The notes: a model not told the origin generated them from the sequence alone. 64,000 nt of DNA from Lonicera japonica (GCA_021464415.1 CM038467.1:48917715-48981714), one strand, 5' to 3'. Positions 33,941-45,475 are shown, numbered from the stretch's first letter. Numbers and translations are program-made.

Positions 33941-33958
33941 TCCCCGGCAACAGCGCCA
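33941..33958 (-). other. Athila primer-binding site
   Basis: On the coding strand it reads TGGCGCTGTTGCCGGGGA, ten bases inside the 5' LTR. This is the characteristic Athila/Tat form, usually matched to tRNA-Asp. The second element in the window has TGGCGCCGTTGCCGGGGA at 62529. Confidence 0.9.
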
Positions 33959-33968
33959 GAAATATGCT

Positions 33969-36538
33969 TGACTACGCTCAAAAAGTGCGAAGTATTTCGC
34001 CCAAGTGCAAGCAATCAAGTTATAATATACTTAAGAAATCTAAGGTCGAACCACGAGGAAGGTAAGGAACGTATTTTTTCTAACTATTTCTCTCGGGGGC
34101 AAGAAGGTAAAATAAAATATAAGATAATTGAAAAGGGGAATAAGAAAGGAAAAATGAAATGAAATTAAACTATTAACTAAATTAAACTAAAACGAAAGGT
34201 AAATCTAGTCCTAGGGTGCAAAATTGAAGGGAATCCACAAGCGCAAGTTTTCTACCTAAAAGGCTTCCTAAATGCACTAGGGAAACATGCAATTGAACTA
34301 AAAATAAATAACTGAAATAAAACAACATACTAATTGAACAAAACAGAATATTAAATGAATTTAAATCAACAAGAAACAAATGTTAGGGGCATCTGTAGCT
34401 AGGGAATACGAAACTAGTCCAATCGGGTAATCCAAATCTAAGTTTAAATAGGATTTTTCACTAAGATTCAGCTCCTAGACCTTCCAACCATCTAATTATA
34501 TTTCTACTACAAGTATATCATAGCCCATGCGTGACTAAGACTATATAGACTAGATTCGAGCAATAGAATTCGATAGTGAAGCTTTTTAACTTTGAAAAAG
34601 TGTAATTTCAAACCTAGTATTGCTAGTGCGTGACAAAAACAATCCAAGTTGATTAAAATTCCCAAAAATCAGTATCTTAACACTCTCCTAAGGTTTGAAT
34701 ATGCTTGAACGTGATTCAAGTCAAATCCGTCTTAGAAAGAATGTTGAAAGTCAAAACTAGTACTTTTTCGGCACTTACGTGAATAAATACCAAAAGAGTG
34801 CCGAATCAGTCAATTCACTTAAGAAACTAACCTAACTAATTATAGGATAAAGACAGTCCTCAAATCAGCCATGTTAGGATTTTGATGCAAAAATCCGTGA
34901 ATTGACAGTTTTACAGTTCTTAATAGAGTGAAATTTCTGAGCTAACTTATGGAAACATGTTTATTAGGCATGAAAATATATGAAACTACTCATACATTCA
35001 GTAGGTAATCTATAACCAATGGAAAAAATTAGATTCAAACCTAAATTGGATTACATTCAAAGATTAAATTCGCATCTTTCACTGCGGACCCCTAACTAAC
35101 GATTTAGCTAGACATATTCAAATTAAACCTGCAAACAAGCATATAAATCATGAATAACAGTAGGAAAATAAATAATAACATATAAAATTGAAATTGAAAA
35201 CTTTTGGCTTTGGAATTACTCAATTTCGATTTAAAACGAAGATTTTACGCTTAAAACAGTAAACGAACTCAAAACGGACATAAACTGAAGAATTTCGACT
35301 AAAACCATAAAATTTATGAAAAACCAGATTTCTTATGATGAAAAAAGAATCACATATGAATAGAATTGAAAAACGATAAACTATTTGAATATAGAACGAG
35401 AAACTAGCATAAATTGATGAAAAATCAAAAAACCCACAAAACGGGTCTATAAACCCTAGGATCAGCCCCTAAAACATGGGTTTGGGGTTAATTACAGAAT
35501 ATATATGAACCCTAACAACTAATCTATAAATATCTAAGCAAACAAGGGATTAAAAGCAATTAAATTGAAGAAATTAGAAAACTAAGGTTTACCCGGATGA
35601 AGAACAGCAATTACAATTGAAACTTGATTGAATGATGAATTAAATCTTGATTACACCAATGTTCTAGCCTCAATATTATATAAAGAAACTAAACTAACAA
35701 GTTTTTGAAGAAAGAAGAAAGAAAACTCTTAAGTTTGATCGTTAGATGCAGCGCAAAAAGCTCCCAAGAACGTTACGGTGCTCTCTGCCTCTCTACTAAT
35801 CAATTCTAAATTATTGTGTACCCTAAAATATGAGATATATGACCTTTTATATAGTACAGAAGTGTCTCAAGTCGTGGTTTTAGTAATCCTTGAAGAAACG
35901 GGCCGAAACATGGCTTAAAATTGAATTTGGGCCTAAAATTGGGCCCATTTTCTTTATCTTATTTTACTCATAACTTTCTGCTCCGAACTCCGATTGACGC
36001 ACCATTTTCACCTATGCGTATGTAATTTAATTATATACAACTTTTATTTTTCTAGATTTCTTTAAATTCTCATTGTTGAAAAACTTTGATCAGTTACAAC
36101 CTCGGGCTTATTACGGCAGTTCTCAGTTTTGCTCGGAAACTTCCAAAATTGATTCGATTGAGCTTCTTTCCTCTTGGGATCACTCTTGAACACTTTCATT
36201 CACTTCATTCATGCTTAGGGACTTGCTATTCTCTTCTTGCTAGTGCTTTGGGGGTAGTTTGCGGAGTTTTTCCTCGTCTCGGGCCTCGGAATGGATATTA
36301 AATTGTTCTTCGGACCTTCTTCTTGCACTTTTCCACTTTCAACCTTCTATCTTGCATACAACTTCAGTTTCTTAACCACTTTAGGCCTGCAAAATGGCTT
36401 AGTAACACAGAAATACAATGCAATGCCTTCTTTTCATGCTTAAACTGAATTTACATGCAATTTTCGGTTTTAGATGGTAACTATAAGCTAATTGAGCCTT
36501 GTTTAAGGGATTAGAAATGCAATTTCTAGGGCCAATCA
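33969..36538 (-). repeat. Athila 5' LTR
   Basis: 2570 bp. On the plus strand it starts TGACTACGC and ends GGGCCAATCA. Differences from the 3' LTR are mostly transitions. No gene inside; the open stretches at 34182-34379 and 36086-36301 are LTR sequence. Confidence 0.95.
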
Positions 36539-38115
36539 AATACCCCTAGTATGATTATATCCATGAAATGAAAAACTCTAATAAGTGGACTAATAATCCA
36601 TTTGGAATAAACCCTTGGTTTGATAAAATATCAATCATGGAGAAATTTGTCCATTCAATAGCGGATGTATCTCATGGATACAATATCATCATGACTTTTG
36701 GTAGAAATATCATATATATATATGTATCAAACCCCCCGCCCCCAATTTATTAAATGTATAACTAAGTTAGAAGACAAATTATTGCCAAAAGAGTGGGTCT
36801 CTATCAAAGTCATGATGTTAAAGTACCAATGGCATATGCATATTATCTACATCAAGCAATCCTAACATATGTATAATTCCATTTTCATTTATTAAGCATA
36901 TATACATATATCCAATGCTTTTTGTAGTTGTATATTTATTAAGCAATTCCTTTAACAACTCAAAACATGTATCCAAGCAAATACATATGTAATTTACTTA
37001 GTACTGGGCGCAAATCTTACAAGTATCCTCTTTTGTAAATCATAACAATAAGTATATAGTCCCAAACTAAGTATACGCGCATACGTGCTAATGGGTATTG
37101 GCTAAAACTTATATTCAATTAGTATATAATGGGATTTCTTCATAATAAGGTGAAATAGCAACGAATGCATGTATAATCCAAGTAAAATAGCAACAAATTA
37201 CAACCCAATATCCCATGTAAGCATACATTAACTATCTTTAAAGGAAAATCCCCCAATTTACTTTGAAAATGAAGATGCAACACATAAGAGTAAAAATTGA
37301 GTTTGGATAGTAGTATTCCCACCTGAGATAAGCTATTTCTCCGACGTATGAGCAACGAATCAAGCCACGATTCCATAATTCTGAAATCCCCAAATTAGAG
37401 CTTCAAACTCTCATTAATGGAGGAAGATAAATTTAGGAGGAAGATGATGATGGTAATGATGATTTAAAGATGATTTAGTTAAATCAAGTTTAGGAGTGAT
37501 CAAACCCTCACCAAAGCTCCCAAAATATTGTCTCACTCGCCATCTCTGAGCTTTCTAGGTTGGTGTATATGTTTGGGAAGAAATATGCTCTGTTTTAGCT
37601 TTATAATCACAATCAGGACCCCATCAGTCGACTGATGGTTGAATCTGGCGCACTTTTAGTATTATGGCTATAACTTCTTGCTCGGAACTTCGATTGAGGT
37701 GATCTTTATATCCACGGAAAGTTAATTCATGTATCTACAACTTTCTAAGAGGAAGGTTCCTCAAATTATGGATGGATAATTCCCAGAAATTCACCGAAGA
37801 CAGCGCTCTGCCGAAGTGTTCCGAACAACCAGATTTCAACAATTTGCTTACTTTGCAAGCTGATTCGACTACCGAGGAGTGTGATTTGGAGTATAAACAT
37901 GAAAGTTGTAGAGGGGATTGAGATGAAGATGTGGCCGCAAACAGGGAATCATTTGGACCTCGTACGAAGAACTTATGGCCTCTCAAAGTTGGTCAAAAAT
38001 CAATTTTTTCGAAAAGTTCAAAATACGCGAATTACTTCCCGTTTTCGATTCGGGCCACCCGAATAATGAAACAATTGATCTTACAAACTTAATATACCTA
38101 AAATTACATGCTAGA

Positions 38116-40883
38116 TGTAATACCCTGTATTTTAATTTGTATCAACTTGAATTATATTAGCTTATTTATACTCATGTGAGTGATGGTTAGGTGATTCGGG
38201 TGGTTCGAATGGATTTTGGTTGGTAAATAAGAAGTTTTAGCCTTTCGTGATTTGTTATTTCTAGCTATCTTTGAGCTCTCATAATTTATTCTCTATTTGT
38301 CGGAATGAGGTTTCGTTTGCGAGGGTGTCTAGTGTTTATACCATTCTACACATTTTGTTTTTTGACCGAAAGCTAATTCACACTCCTCGTGGGTCAAAAT
38401 AGGGCGCAAAGTAGGCCCATTGCAAAATTCTGGTCATTCGGTAGTGCTTTGGCAGAGCGCTGTCTTCGGCGAATTTCTGGGAAAAATATATTCAGAATTT
38501 GGGAAAACTTTCTCTTAGAAAGTTGTATATCTTTGAAATACCTTTCCGTGGATATAAAGATCACCTCAATCGGAGTTCCGAGCGAAAAGTTATGGCCACA
38601 ATACGAACAGTGCTACAGATCCATAAGGCATATGTCGGCAGAGGACTCCATGATCGATCATGGAAAAATCATGATCGATCAAGGTCCAATAGTAAGTCGG
38701 TTTTCACCACTTTTACGCCATTTTAAGCCTCCTTCTCCCCCATTTTCGAGACACAACCTCAGAGGGAGTTAGAGAGAGGTGAGAGCTCGTCTTTAAGGAT
38801 TCTTTGAGAGCTTTATACACATCTTTCATCCTCAATCGAAGATTAAAGCTCCAAATCAATCAAACCTTCTTCTAAAGAACTATTCATCATCTTCTTCCTT
38901 GTTATCCGCCATGGGAGCTCGAGCCTGAGTTAGGACTACACGGGTTGGAGTCTAAGCTTCGTTATTTGGGGGTTTTGCTATTCTAGAAACGCGGTGACGC
39001 GATATATTCGGGGTTTCACCAAGCAAAGCTTCGATTATCATCCTTTCTTCTCTCTTTTGGTCTACAACTTGAGGTAGGGGTTTATATGCTTTTAAACTTG
39101 AAATTTTGGCCTTATTTTATAAATATCATCATAGTTTCATTTCATTTGTCTTAGTTATCTAAGGTATGGCTTATAACATGATGTTGTGTGATTAATAAAG
39201 ATCTAAAAGTGAAGTTTGAGAGAATAGATGCTATGTACACTTGATAATATGATTTCATTTGGCTATAAATGGATGATTTATACAAGTATGTCAAATATGA
39301 TGATTTTGCCTATTGATCGATATCAATGATATATGGTTAATTGGAGTATGAATTCACGTATTTATGCAAGATATGCCATCTAAGCTCTATAATTACATGT
39401 TATTGATTCATATGGACGTCCTTTGGGTATGTATGCGTTGATTTGCCAAGAAAAGGGTTTTGTATACACTAAAGGACGTGGACATGATTTTGATAGAGTT
39501 TATATGGCATATGTAGTATCTACCTTATTTTTGATGCATGAAGTGGAACAAGATATGCCGCTTGAACTTAATATCTATGTGATATAGACTTGTAAGCCAT
39601 GTTCCTTGGATATACATGCTTGGTTGTATCCAAGTGGATTTGTAAATTGGTTATGTATGCGATGAGGAGCATGGATACATGATGAATGAAGTTTAAGTGT
39701 CATGTGTTGTTTTTAGTTGTCATAAAGAGCATGTATGCATGTTGTGCATCATCTTTGTGTCAAACGCAATCTTGAAGACTCCTGGGCAAACTCGGACTCC
39801 CTTATGGCCTATCGAACAGGCGTATATCCCTTATTATGATGCTGAAAGTTTCATTATAAATATATCTCTGTTTGGAGGCTACATGGAAGCTTATTTCTCA
39901 TGGCAATTCATGGAAGCTTCAATTCTATCTTAATATTGTCTTATCGGATATGATTGGTTGATTATTCTCTTGGAAATGATTGTACTTGGTCGTGGATGAC
40001 CAAGGGTGATGTGAATATTTGTTTTCATAGTGCTTGCCGGGATGGGAAAAATAGGCAGGACCCGGTGCCCTTGGGTTGAAAAGCCCTAAACCCCCGGGGG
40101 AGCAATGTTTGGCCGCCTATAAGCCACCAGTGTGGAGCCCGGGAACCTAGGCAAATTGGCAAGGCACTATAGTTTGGTTGTTATCAATGTTTGTATGGGA
40201 TCGGGATGATTGATCCCAGGACTGTTGCTATCTATATTCATATAGGATCGGGACAATTGATCCCAGGGTATCAGCTTGATGATTCGACATCTCGGTGGCA
40301 TGGGAATATACTTACAGCTCAGGCTCTTTATGGTATGGTAATCGGTCGACACGGGAGGTAAATTGCATTAGCACGTGCATGCAGAGTTAATTGATGAACA
40401 TGGTTCTTGTTGATATTAAAGAATTACACATGGCTTGAAAGATTTGTTTATAAACCTGTTTTTTTGAATATATGCCTTTCACCCCCTACTGAGCTGTGAG
40501 CTCACCCCGTTTTCTAACTATTACAGGTACACAGGGGACGTGTGATGTTAATGGGACGGTGGGTTCGGGATCGAAATAGAGAGCTCTGATACAAATTCAT
40601 CGTTTTGTTATGAATATGTTACCTTGGGAAGCTACGGCTAGCCCGAAGTGTTATTTACTGACTTGTGCATGCTTAGTTTGGTTTTGTATATTGGTTACAT
40701 GTATGCATGATTTTGTACAGTACTATCTTCTTCTAACTGGCTGATTGACATGTGTGATATTTACCTTTTGAACTTCTTTGTGCATTTACATATATGCCCA
40801 TTTTAGTCAATCTAAGATGGGTTAGTAGCACTCCAGGTCTTAATTACGGGTGCTATCCTGTATATTAAGGCGGGGGTGTTACA
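38116..40883 (+). mobile_element. Second long solo LTR (Tekay/Del-like), 2768 bp
   Basis: It starts TGTAATACCC and ends GGGTGTTACA (inverted 10-bp ends with one mismatch). It is flanked by perfect CTAGA duplications (38111-38115 and 40884-40888). 'gtgagctcacccc' near 40497 and 'attacgggtgctatcctgta' near 40844 are LTR-end features I associate with the Del/Tekay lineage. Related in reverse to the interrupted LTR it sits in. Open stretches inside (38389-38772 and others) are not genes. Confidence 0.92.
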
Positions 40884-41654
40884 CTAGAGGTGTTGGGTCA
40901 AATACGAGAGACTCAGAACCTAATGTTCACGATCTAACGGTAATAAAGCCTTAACCGGGCTGAAGAAGAGAGAATTGGCTCGGAAACGAAATATGAGACG
41001 TTACATCGTTGCCTCATACGACACTTGGATATGGAATTCATATTTTAGTATGTCAGGTGCGAATAACGATCTTAATGTGTTGGCGAGATCAAATATTTTT
41101 GAACATCTATTACATGGTAGATCTCCACCCGTCAACTATGAAATAAACGAAAATCAGTATAATATGGGATATTATTTGGCTGATGGTATATATCCGAGCT
41201 ATGCCACTATTGTGAAAAGTATGAAAATGCCTAATTCAGAGAAAGAAAAAGTATTTTTAGCAGCACAAGAAAGTGTTAGAAATGACGTAGAACAGACTTT
41301 CAAAATTCTATAAGCCCGATTCACTATCATACGACAACCCGACAGATTATGGAACGAGGCAGCGTTAAGTAGCGTAATGCAAGCATGTATAATACTAGAC
41401 AACATGATTGTAGATGATGAAAGAAGAATAGATTGGGATTGTGATCATGATCAAATTGAAGACATTCCATCGTTTCAGCCAGATCCTATAGTGGTCTTTA
41501 ACAATTACATGCATCGTCGCAAAGAGATGACTAATTCTGCCACACACAATCGTTTGCGTGTAGATTTAGTGGAACACGTATGGGCAATCCATTTTGAATC
41601 TTAGTTTATTGTGTTTCGAATTTCTAGTGTATTTTTTACAACTTATTTTGTGAC

Positions 41655-41850
41655 CGTTTAATGTATTGTGTTTCTTAAAATGTTAGTTAATCGTATTTTA
41701 ATGTATTATATTTCTTATAATGTTAGTTATAGTATTTTTAATGTATTTTATTTCTTATAATGTTAGTTAATCGTATTTTTAATGTATTGTGTTTCTTATA
41801 ATGTTAGTTAATCATATTTTTAATGTATTGTGTTTCTTAAAATTTGAATG
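41655..41850. repeat. Tandem repeat, about 4.5 copies of a 42-43-bp unit
   Basis: The units read 'tttaatgtattgtgtttctt' followed by 'ataatgttagttaatcgta', with small changes. The array begins just after the transposase stop and may be the transposase 3' region. Confidence 0.85.
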
Positions 41851-42191
41851 TAATATTTAATTATCATGCATATAATGTTAATTTATTATATTCATGATAT
41901 GACAAAAAAATAATATTATAAATAATTAATTGTATGACTTGAAACATCACTAAAAAAGAAAGTGTAATGTCAAGTCATCTCGAGGTATTTACCTCATTAA
42001 AAATTAATATTGATAAGAAAATTATCTCCTCTTAAATTTTCTTATCAGACTTTCTTATCCTCTTAGATATTTATTAGATTTTCTTATCCTCTTAGATTTT
42101 TTAACCATCTTGGGAGACGTGTAATGGAGTTGTAAATTTTCATCATATTATCTTATCATCCCTTACATATATTTTTTTATATATTTTCCTC

Positions 42192-42199
42192 TATAAATA
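42192..42199 (+). promoter_or_regulatory. TATA box of the third unit of the first Harbinger locus
   Basis: TATAAATA, 68 bp before the ATG at 42267. It parallels TATAAATA at 57395-57402, 59 bp before an ATG, in the second Harbinger locus. Confidence 0.5.
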
Positions 42200-42266
42200 A
42201 TGATGACATTCACGGATACATCCACACAATTGTCCCTCTTTTATATGTAAAAAGAAAGTAAGCAAT

Positions 42267-42752
42267 ATGGATGAGGATATTGAAGAGAAATAGAAGGAAA
42301 TAATAGCAAATTATGAAGATGATGGTAGAATAAGCCTACATGTATTTGCAACGAAAATACTTTGGAAGACTCATATGTTTCGCTTGGTTAAGAAAAAGCT
42401 AAAATTGTTTAGGAAAGCGAGAGTAGAGTGGGGAGACAAACATTTATGGAAGTATGTCCCTACATAGTTATTCTTAACTCTGTTGGAAAATCCAGAATTC
42501 GATCCTAGATATATGTTACTACCTTCTTTAGCCGCTCGAACATTATTTTTTGTCCTTCTGCAACGACGAGCAGGAGAATGTAAAAGGCTCGCAAAACACG
42601 AGGCTCAACTAAGGCGTATAAATTCAAGTTTAGTATTTAATGAGGATATTTTCCCTCGAGATTAAAAAAACCACTCGTTTGAAAAATTTGAAATTGAAGA
42701 GTCAAAAACATATTCGGGCGATGTTTCTTCATCAGACGAAGATAACGAATAA
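42267..42752 (+). pseudogene. Unrecognised 161-codon frame between Harbinger transposase and ORF1
   Basis: ATG at 42267 follows a TATA box. The frame stays in register to TAA 42750-42752 with three internal stops (TAG after Glu-Glu-Lys, TAG after Val-Pro-Thr, TAA after Pro-Arg-Asp) and no frameshift. The same stop-only decay is seen in the neighbouring transposase. Content: an acidic start (MDEDIEEK), a Lys-rich stretch (RLVKKKLKLFRKARVEWGD), NPEFDPRYMLLPSLAARTLF, a basic helix (QRRAGECKRLAKHEAQLRR), and an acidic Ser-rich end. I do not recognise the family. Its position on the transposase strand, between transposase and the convergent ORF1, suggests a third gene of the element. It could also be an unrelated captured fragment. 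Confidence 0.5.
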
Positions 42753-42864
42753 TTATTTTTAATTTTATGTAATGCTTGAAGCTTTTAATTACCTTTTAAG
42801 AATAATTATTATGTATTTTGTTTTGTTTCGTATGAAATGAAACTCATATTTTATTAAGATAACA

Positions 42865-42985
42865 GTGCAGAACAAGAAAATATGAAAATAGCAATGCATA
42901 ACAGGGAAATATTAAAATATGAAAATAGCAATGCATAACAGGAAAATATTAAAATAACAGTGCATAACAGAAGAATATTAAGATA
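42865..42985. repeat. Tandem repeat, about 4 copies of a 27-34-bp unit
   Basis: Units contain 'agcaatgcataacag' or 'cagtgcataacag' followed by 'gaaaatattaaaat'. They lie in the 3' region of the minus-strand ORF1. Confidence 0.8.
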
Positions 42986-43052
42986 ACATCGAGAAAAACA
43001 TAAACTAAAAGCATTACTCAATTATTTTGTAAAATTGAAAATAAAAAATTAC

Positions 43053-43340
43053 CCAATCCATTTTGTTGGTTTTGATACCAGCATTACGCATTGCGTGCGA
43101 TAATTTCGATATATAAAGCAAAATAGCTTTAGTAGTTACGGAAAATCGCGATTGAAGAGGTGATAAAGTCGTCCGAATTAAAATTTCGAGTTGCTCGTGG
43201 TATTTAGCAGTAACAACCTCCCACAATTTATCTAAGGTTTGATTTGTGCCTTGAATTGAATCAACACTTACACTAATATAAGCACGACACAAAGCTTCGT
43301 TTGAAAAAACTTGAGTATTTGCTCCTTGATTTCTAGACAT
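43053..43340 (-). pseudogene. Harbinger ORF1 (Myb/SANT-like DNA-binding protein), exon 1, locus 1
   Basis: ATG at 43340 and 96 codons to a GT donor at 43052. Content: NEALCRAYISVSVDSIQGTNQ, LWEVVTAKYHEQLE, LQSRFSVTTKAI and KLSHAMRNAG. This is the Trp-poor trihelix/Myb-like N-terminal domain typical of the accessory protein of PIF/Harbinger elements, which binds transposon ends and helps the transposase enter the nucleus. The second exon, which in locus 2 carries the basic coiled-coil part, was not found downstream, where the sequence is AT-rich and repetitive. It faces the transposase (convergent), the same arrangement as at 55.7-58.7 kb. Confidence 0.8.
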
Positions 43341-43560
43341 AATTAAAAATTATTAAACTTTTACACGTACAAAAAAAATTAATAATATAGTTCAATGAGA
43401 AAAAACTAAATAAAGGAATCCTTTTTTGGAAAAATGTATGGAAAATTTGAACTTGTGAAATAGAAAAAAAATTTAAGAGGTATTTATAATTAAATAAGTT
43501 GTAAAAGAGCCATTAGCGTTAACGGATAAATTTTCGAATTTTGAAATTGACCCATTCCTC

Positions 43561-43663
43561 ACACGATGTACAGAACATCGTGCTGTGCTAAGTGGAGCCA
43601 CACAATGGACATTCCGTTGTGCCATCACCTGTCAGACCCACACGATGGACTGTCCATCGTGTG
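43561..43663. repeat. Cluster of three palindromes upstream of Harbinger ORF1, locus 1
   Basis: The three are ACACGATG..CATCGTG (43561-43582), CACACAATGGAC..CCGTTGTG (43599-43622) and a perfect 25-bp palindrome with arms CACACGATGGAC around one central base (43639-43663). All are variants of one word. They lie 220-325 bp upstream of the ORF1 start. Confidence 0.85.
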
Positions 43664-43739
43664 GGGGCATATGCTTGTTGGCTTCTAACTTTACTATTTA
43701 TCTCCCTTTTTAGCCTACAATTTCGCCTATGTACGGTAT

Positions 43740-43799
43740 GCGCTAGAGGAGCAAAAATGGTAAAAATACCATTTTACCTAGTGCAATGGAGAGGGTTTA
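43740..43799. mobile_element. Putative right terminal region of the first Harbinger element
   Basis: 'accattttacc' followed by 'caatggagagggttt' and TAA resembles the end of the second locus, 'atcattttacc' then 'caatgggggatgctc' and TAA. The shared end and the TAA are what is expected of a Harbinger inverted terminal repeat with a 3-bp target site. No partner end was located on the left. Confidence 0.45.
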
Positions 43800-44708
43800 A
43801 GAGAGTCAATCTCTCACATTTAAATGCCATGTCTTTAGTCTACTCCCACTAATTCCCTTGACAAAATGATTGAAAGTTTAAAATCTGTAACAATCCATAC
43901 AAACTCAATTCAGAACATATGTCAACAAAAATTCCATTCATTGTAAATCCTAAAGTCGTATGAGTTCCGTACACGATTTGTATCCCCATTCAAGTGGCCA
44001 ATGGGTAGCAGATCATGCCAATATAAAGTAAAAACTAAAAAGGTATTATAACCCTCAAATATCACAAGTTTCCCGAGAAATTGAAGAGTTAAGATCAAAA
44101 TTCTAAAAACCTAACAAAAGAATTAATAGAAATAAGAACATAAAACATATTAATATATTATTATGCGTAATAATAAAGGAGCGAATATATATCTACACTT
44201 GGATAGATAACACCTAAGACCATGAGAATCGCTGGAATTGATCGATGAGACTCAACTTGGCATCTTAACTGCCCCCAAAGTTCATACTTGTTTCCTTGTT
44301 AGCCTCTTCTGGCTAGCTTTGTTATGTTCTCTTGCTGATAAAATGAAAAAAAAGCCTTCAGAAGAAACCTAACATCCATCTATCAATGGCTGTGGAAAGT
44401 GATGCTAGGGAATCAATGTAACTTGATTACTAAACGAGTTATCTAGCCAATAGCCCGTTTAAGTCATTTGGTGTAGTGATATCCGCAACATAAGGAATAT
44501 GCTCTTTCAGTAATAAAGCGACAAAATTAGTGATCATCTGGATATAGGTTAGATTCTATAAAAGTTCGAGAAACTTACAAATCTGAAAGTGTTTACACTT
44601 TATCTGTAAATGTATAGCGGTTACAATTGCTACTTTCTATACATTATAAAATATGGAATTTGGTGTAGCATGGATTCAAACCAAACCACTTATATTTTTC
44701 AAAGAATA

Positions 44709-44768
<60 letters not shown>

Positions 44769-45475
44769 TTGCCAAATCTATATGTAGCGGCTTTAATTAA
44801 GGACACAACATTGTTGAAACACATGGGAGAAATTAGCTTAAAACCTCACTTTAAATAAAATTTCCCAAAATAATAAATAAAATAAAAATACATCCAGTAG
44901 CACATTTCATCTTCACAAAAGAAGGACAAGTGAAAAAGTCAAACTCCAAAAATTTAAAAACCACTAATGTAAAAGGAAACATTAATTTTGTTAACAAATC
45001 CCATTACAGCAGAATTAGCATCTAGAATAGTCGTTATATATACATAATTATATTTGAGAGTAAGTACGGAACTTTTTCCATTCTTTCAGATAATGAAAAC
45101 ATTCCCTTATTTACTTCTCCTTTCTTCCTGCCACCCAAATAAAGCACACTTTGTTTTTAATTAATTAATTAGCAGAGCTTAATTTTACTACTCTTTGAAT
45201 AGATCTATATATATTCTAGTTACAAGTTCAATACCCATATGTATCATTCATCTTATTTCTTGGAGTTATTCTCTTTGACACAACTATAAATGCCCGTTTT
45301 TGGTTCAAATTTAAGTTCAAAATGGAAAATTTTCACCTGGAAAGTTTAAGCCTCGTCAACATATGATTCAACCTCTGGGCATCAATCAGGTGAGAGTCTT
45401 AGTGTGAATTTACCAATTTAAGATTCCCAGAACAAACCAAAACTTAAACGAAACGAGCACTAAAAAGTAAACAAT
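43800..45475. other. No gene seen; spacer with an AAT microsatellite (44706-44768)
   Basis: About 19 units of the trinucleotide AAT/TAA at 44706-44768. The rest is AT-rich DNA without recognisable coding or element ends. Confidence 0.7.

Larger units (their letters stand above)
20564..36538 (-). mobile_element. Full-length Athila-type Ty3/Gypsy retrotransposon with both LTRs
   Basis: Two LTRs of about 2.57 kb (20564-23132 and 33969-36538) bound it, and a perfect 5-bp target duplication AATAC flanks it (20559-20563 and 36539-36543). On the minus strand the order is LTR, primer site, gag, protease, RT, RNase H, integrase, a long 3' region with an acidic frame, polypurine tract, LTR. All coding parts are broken by stops or frameshifts. 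A copia-type solo LTR (26070-27503) is inserted in the 3' region. Without it the element is about 14.5 kb. The LTRs differ visibly (by eye roughly one base in ten in the first 100 bases), so the insertion is not recent. Confidence 0.95.
19212..41005 (-). mobile_element. Solo LTR of a long-LTR Ty3/Gypsy element (Tekay/Del-like), interrupted by two later insertions
   Basis: It starts TGTGACGCCCC at 19212 and ends GACGTTACA at 41005. It is flanked by TTGTT (19207-19211) and TCGTT (41006-41010), a target duplication with one mismatch, and removing it restores the transposase frame. After removing the nested Athila and the nested solo LTR, about 3.04 kb remains (19212-20563, 36544-38115, 40889-41005). 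Parts (about 37670-37820) match the reverse complement of the second solo LTR around 38450-38600, so it lies in minus orientation. It has no internal domains; the lineage call rests on LTR ends and length only. Confidence 0.82.
18498..41604 (+). pseudogene. PIF/Harbinger (HARBI1-like) transposase, split by a 21.8-kb nested insertion
   Basis: The coding parts are 18498-19211 (238 codons) and 41011-41604 (198 codons with stop); everything between is later insertion plus its target duplication. The left part has an acidic N-terminus, the RQAAHSRLW block, and LGSIDY carrying the first catalytic Asp. The right part has WIWNSYF, NNDLNVL with the second Asp, MGYYLADGIYP, and the C-terminal LWNEAALSSVMQA block. 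This is the DDE_Tnp_4 type that cuts and pastes with TNA target sites. The frame stays in register across the insertion. Five premature stops (after RR, KY, FV, IH and IL) are the only lesions, and each is one C-to-T or G-to-A step from CAA, CGA or TGG. Non-functional now. It faces the Myb-like ORF1 at 43053-43340. Confidence 0.9.

Noticed and set aside
38389..38772. A 127-codon open frame.
   Set aside because: It lies wholly inside a TSD-flanked solo LTR, has no domain, and overlaps sequence repeated in reverse in another LTR.
43592..43852. An 86-codon plus-strand frame.
   Set aside because: It runs through the palindrome cluster and the element end, has no domain, and is best explained as chance.
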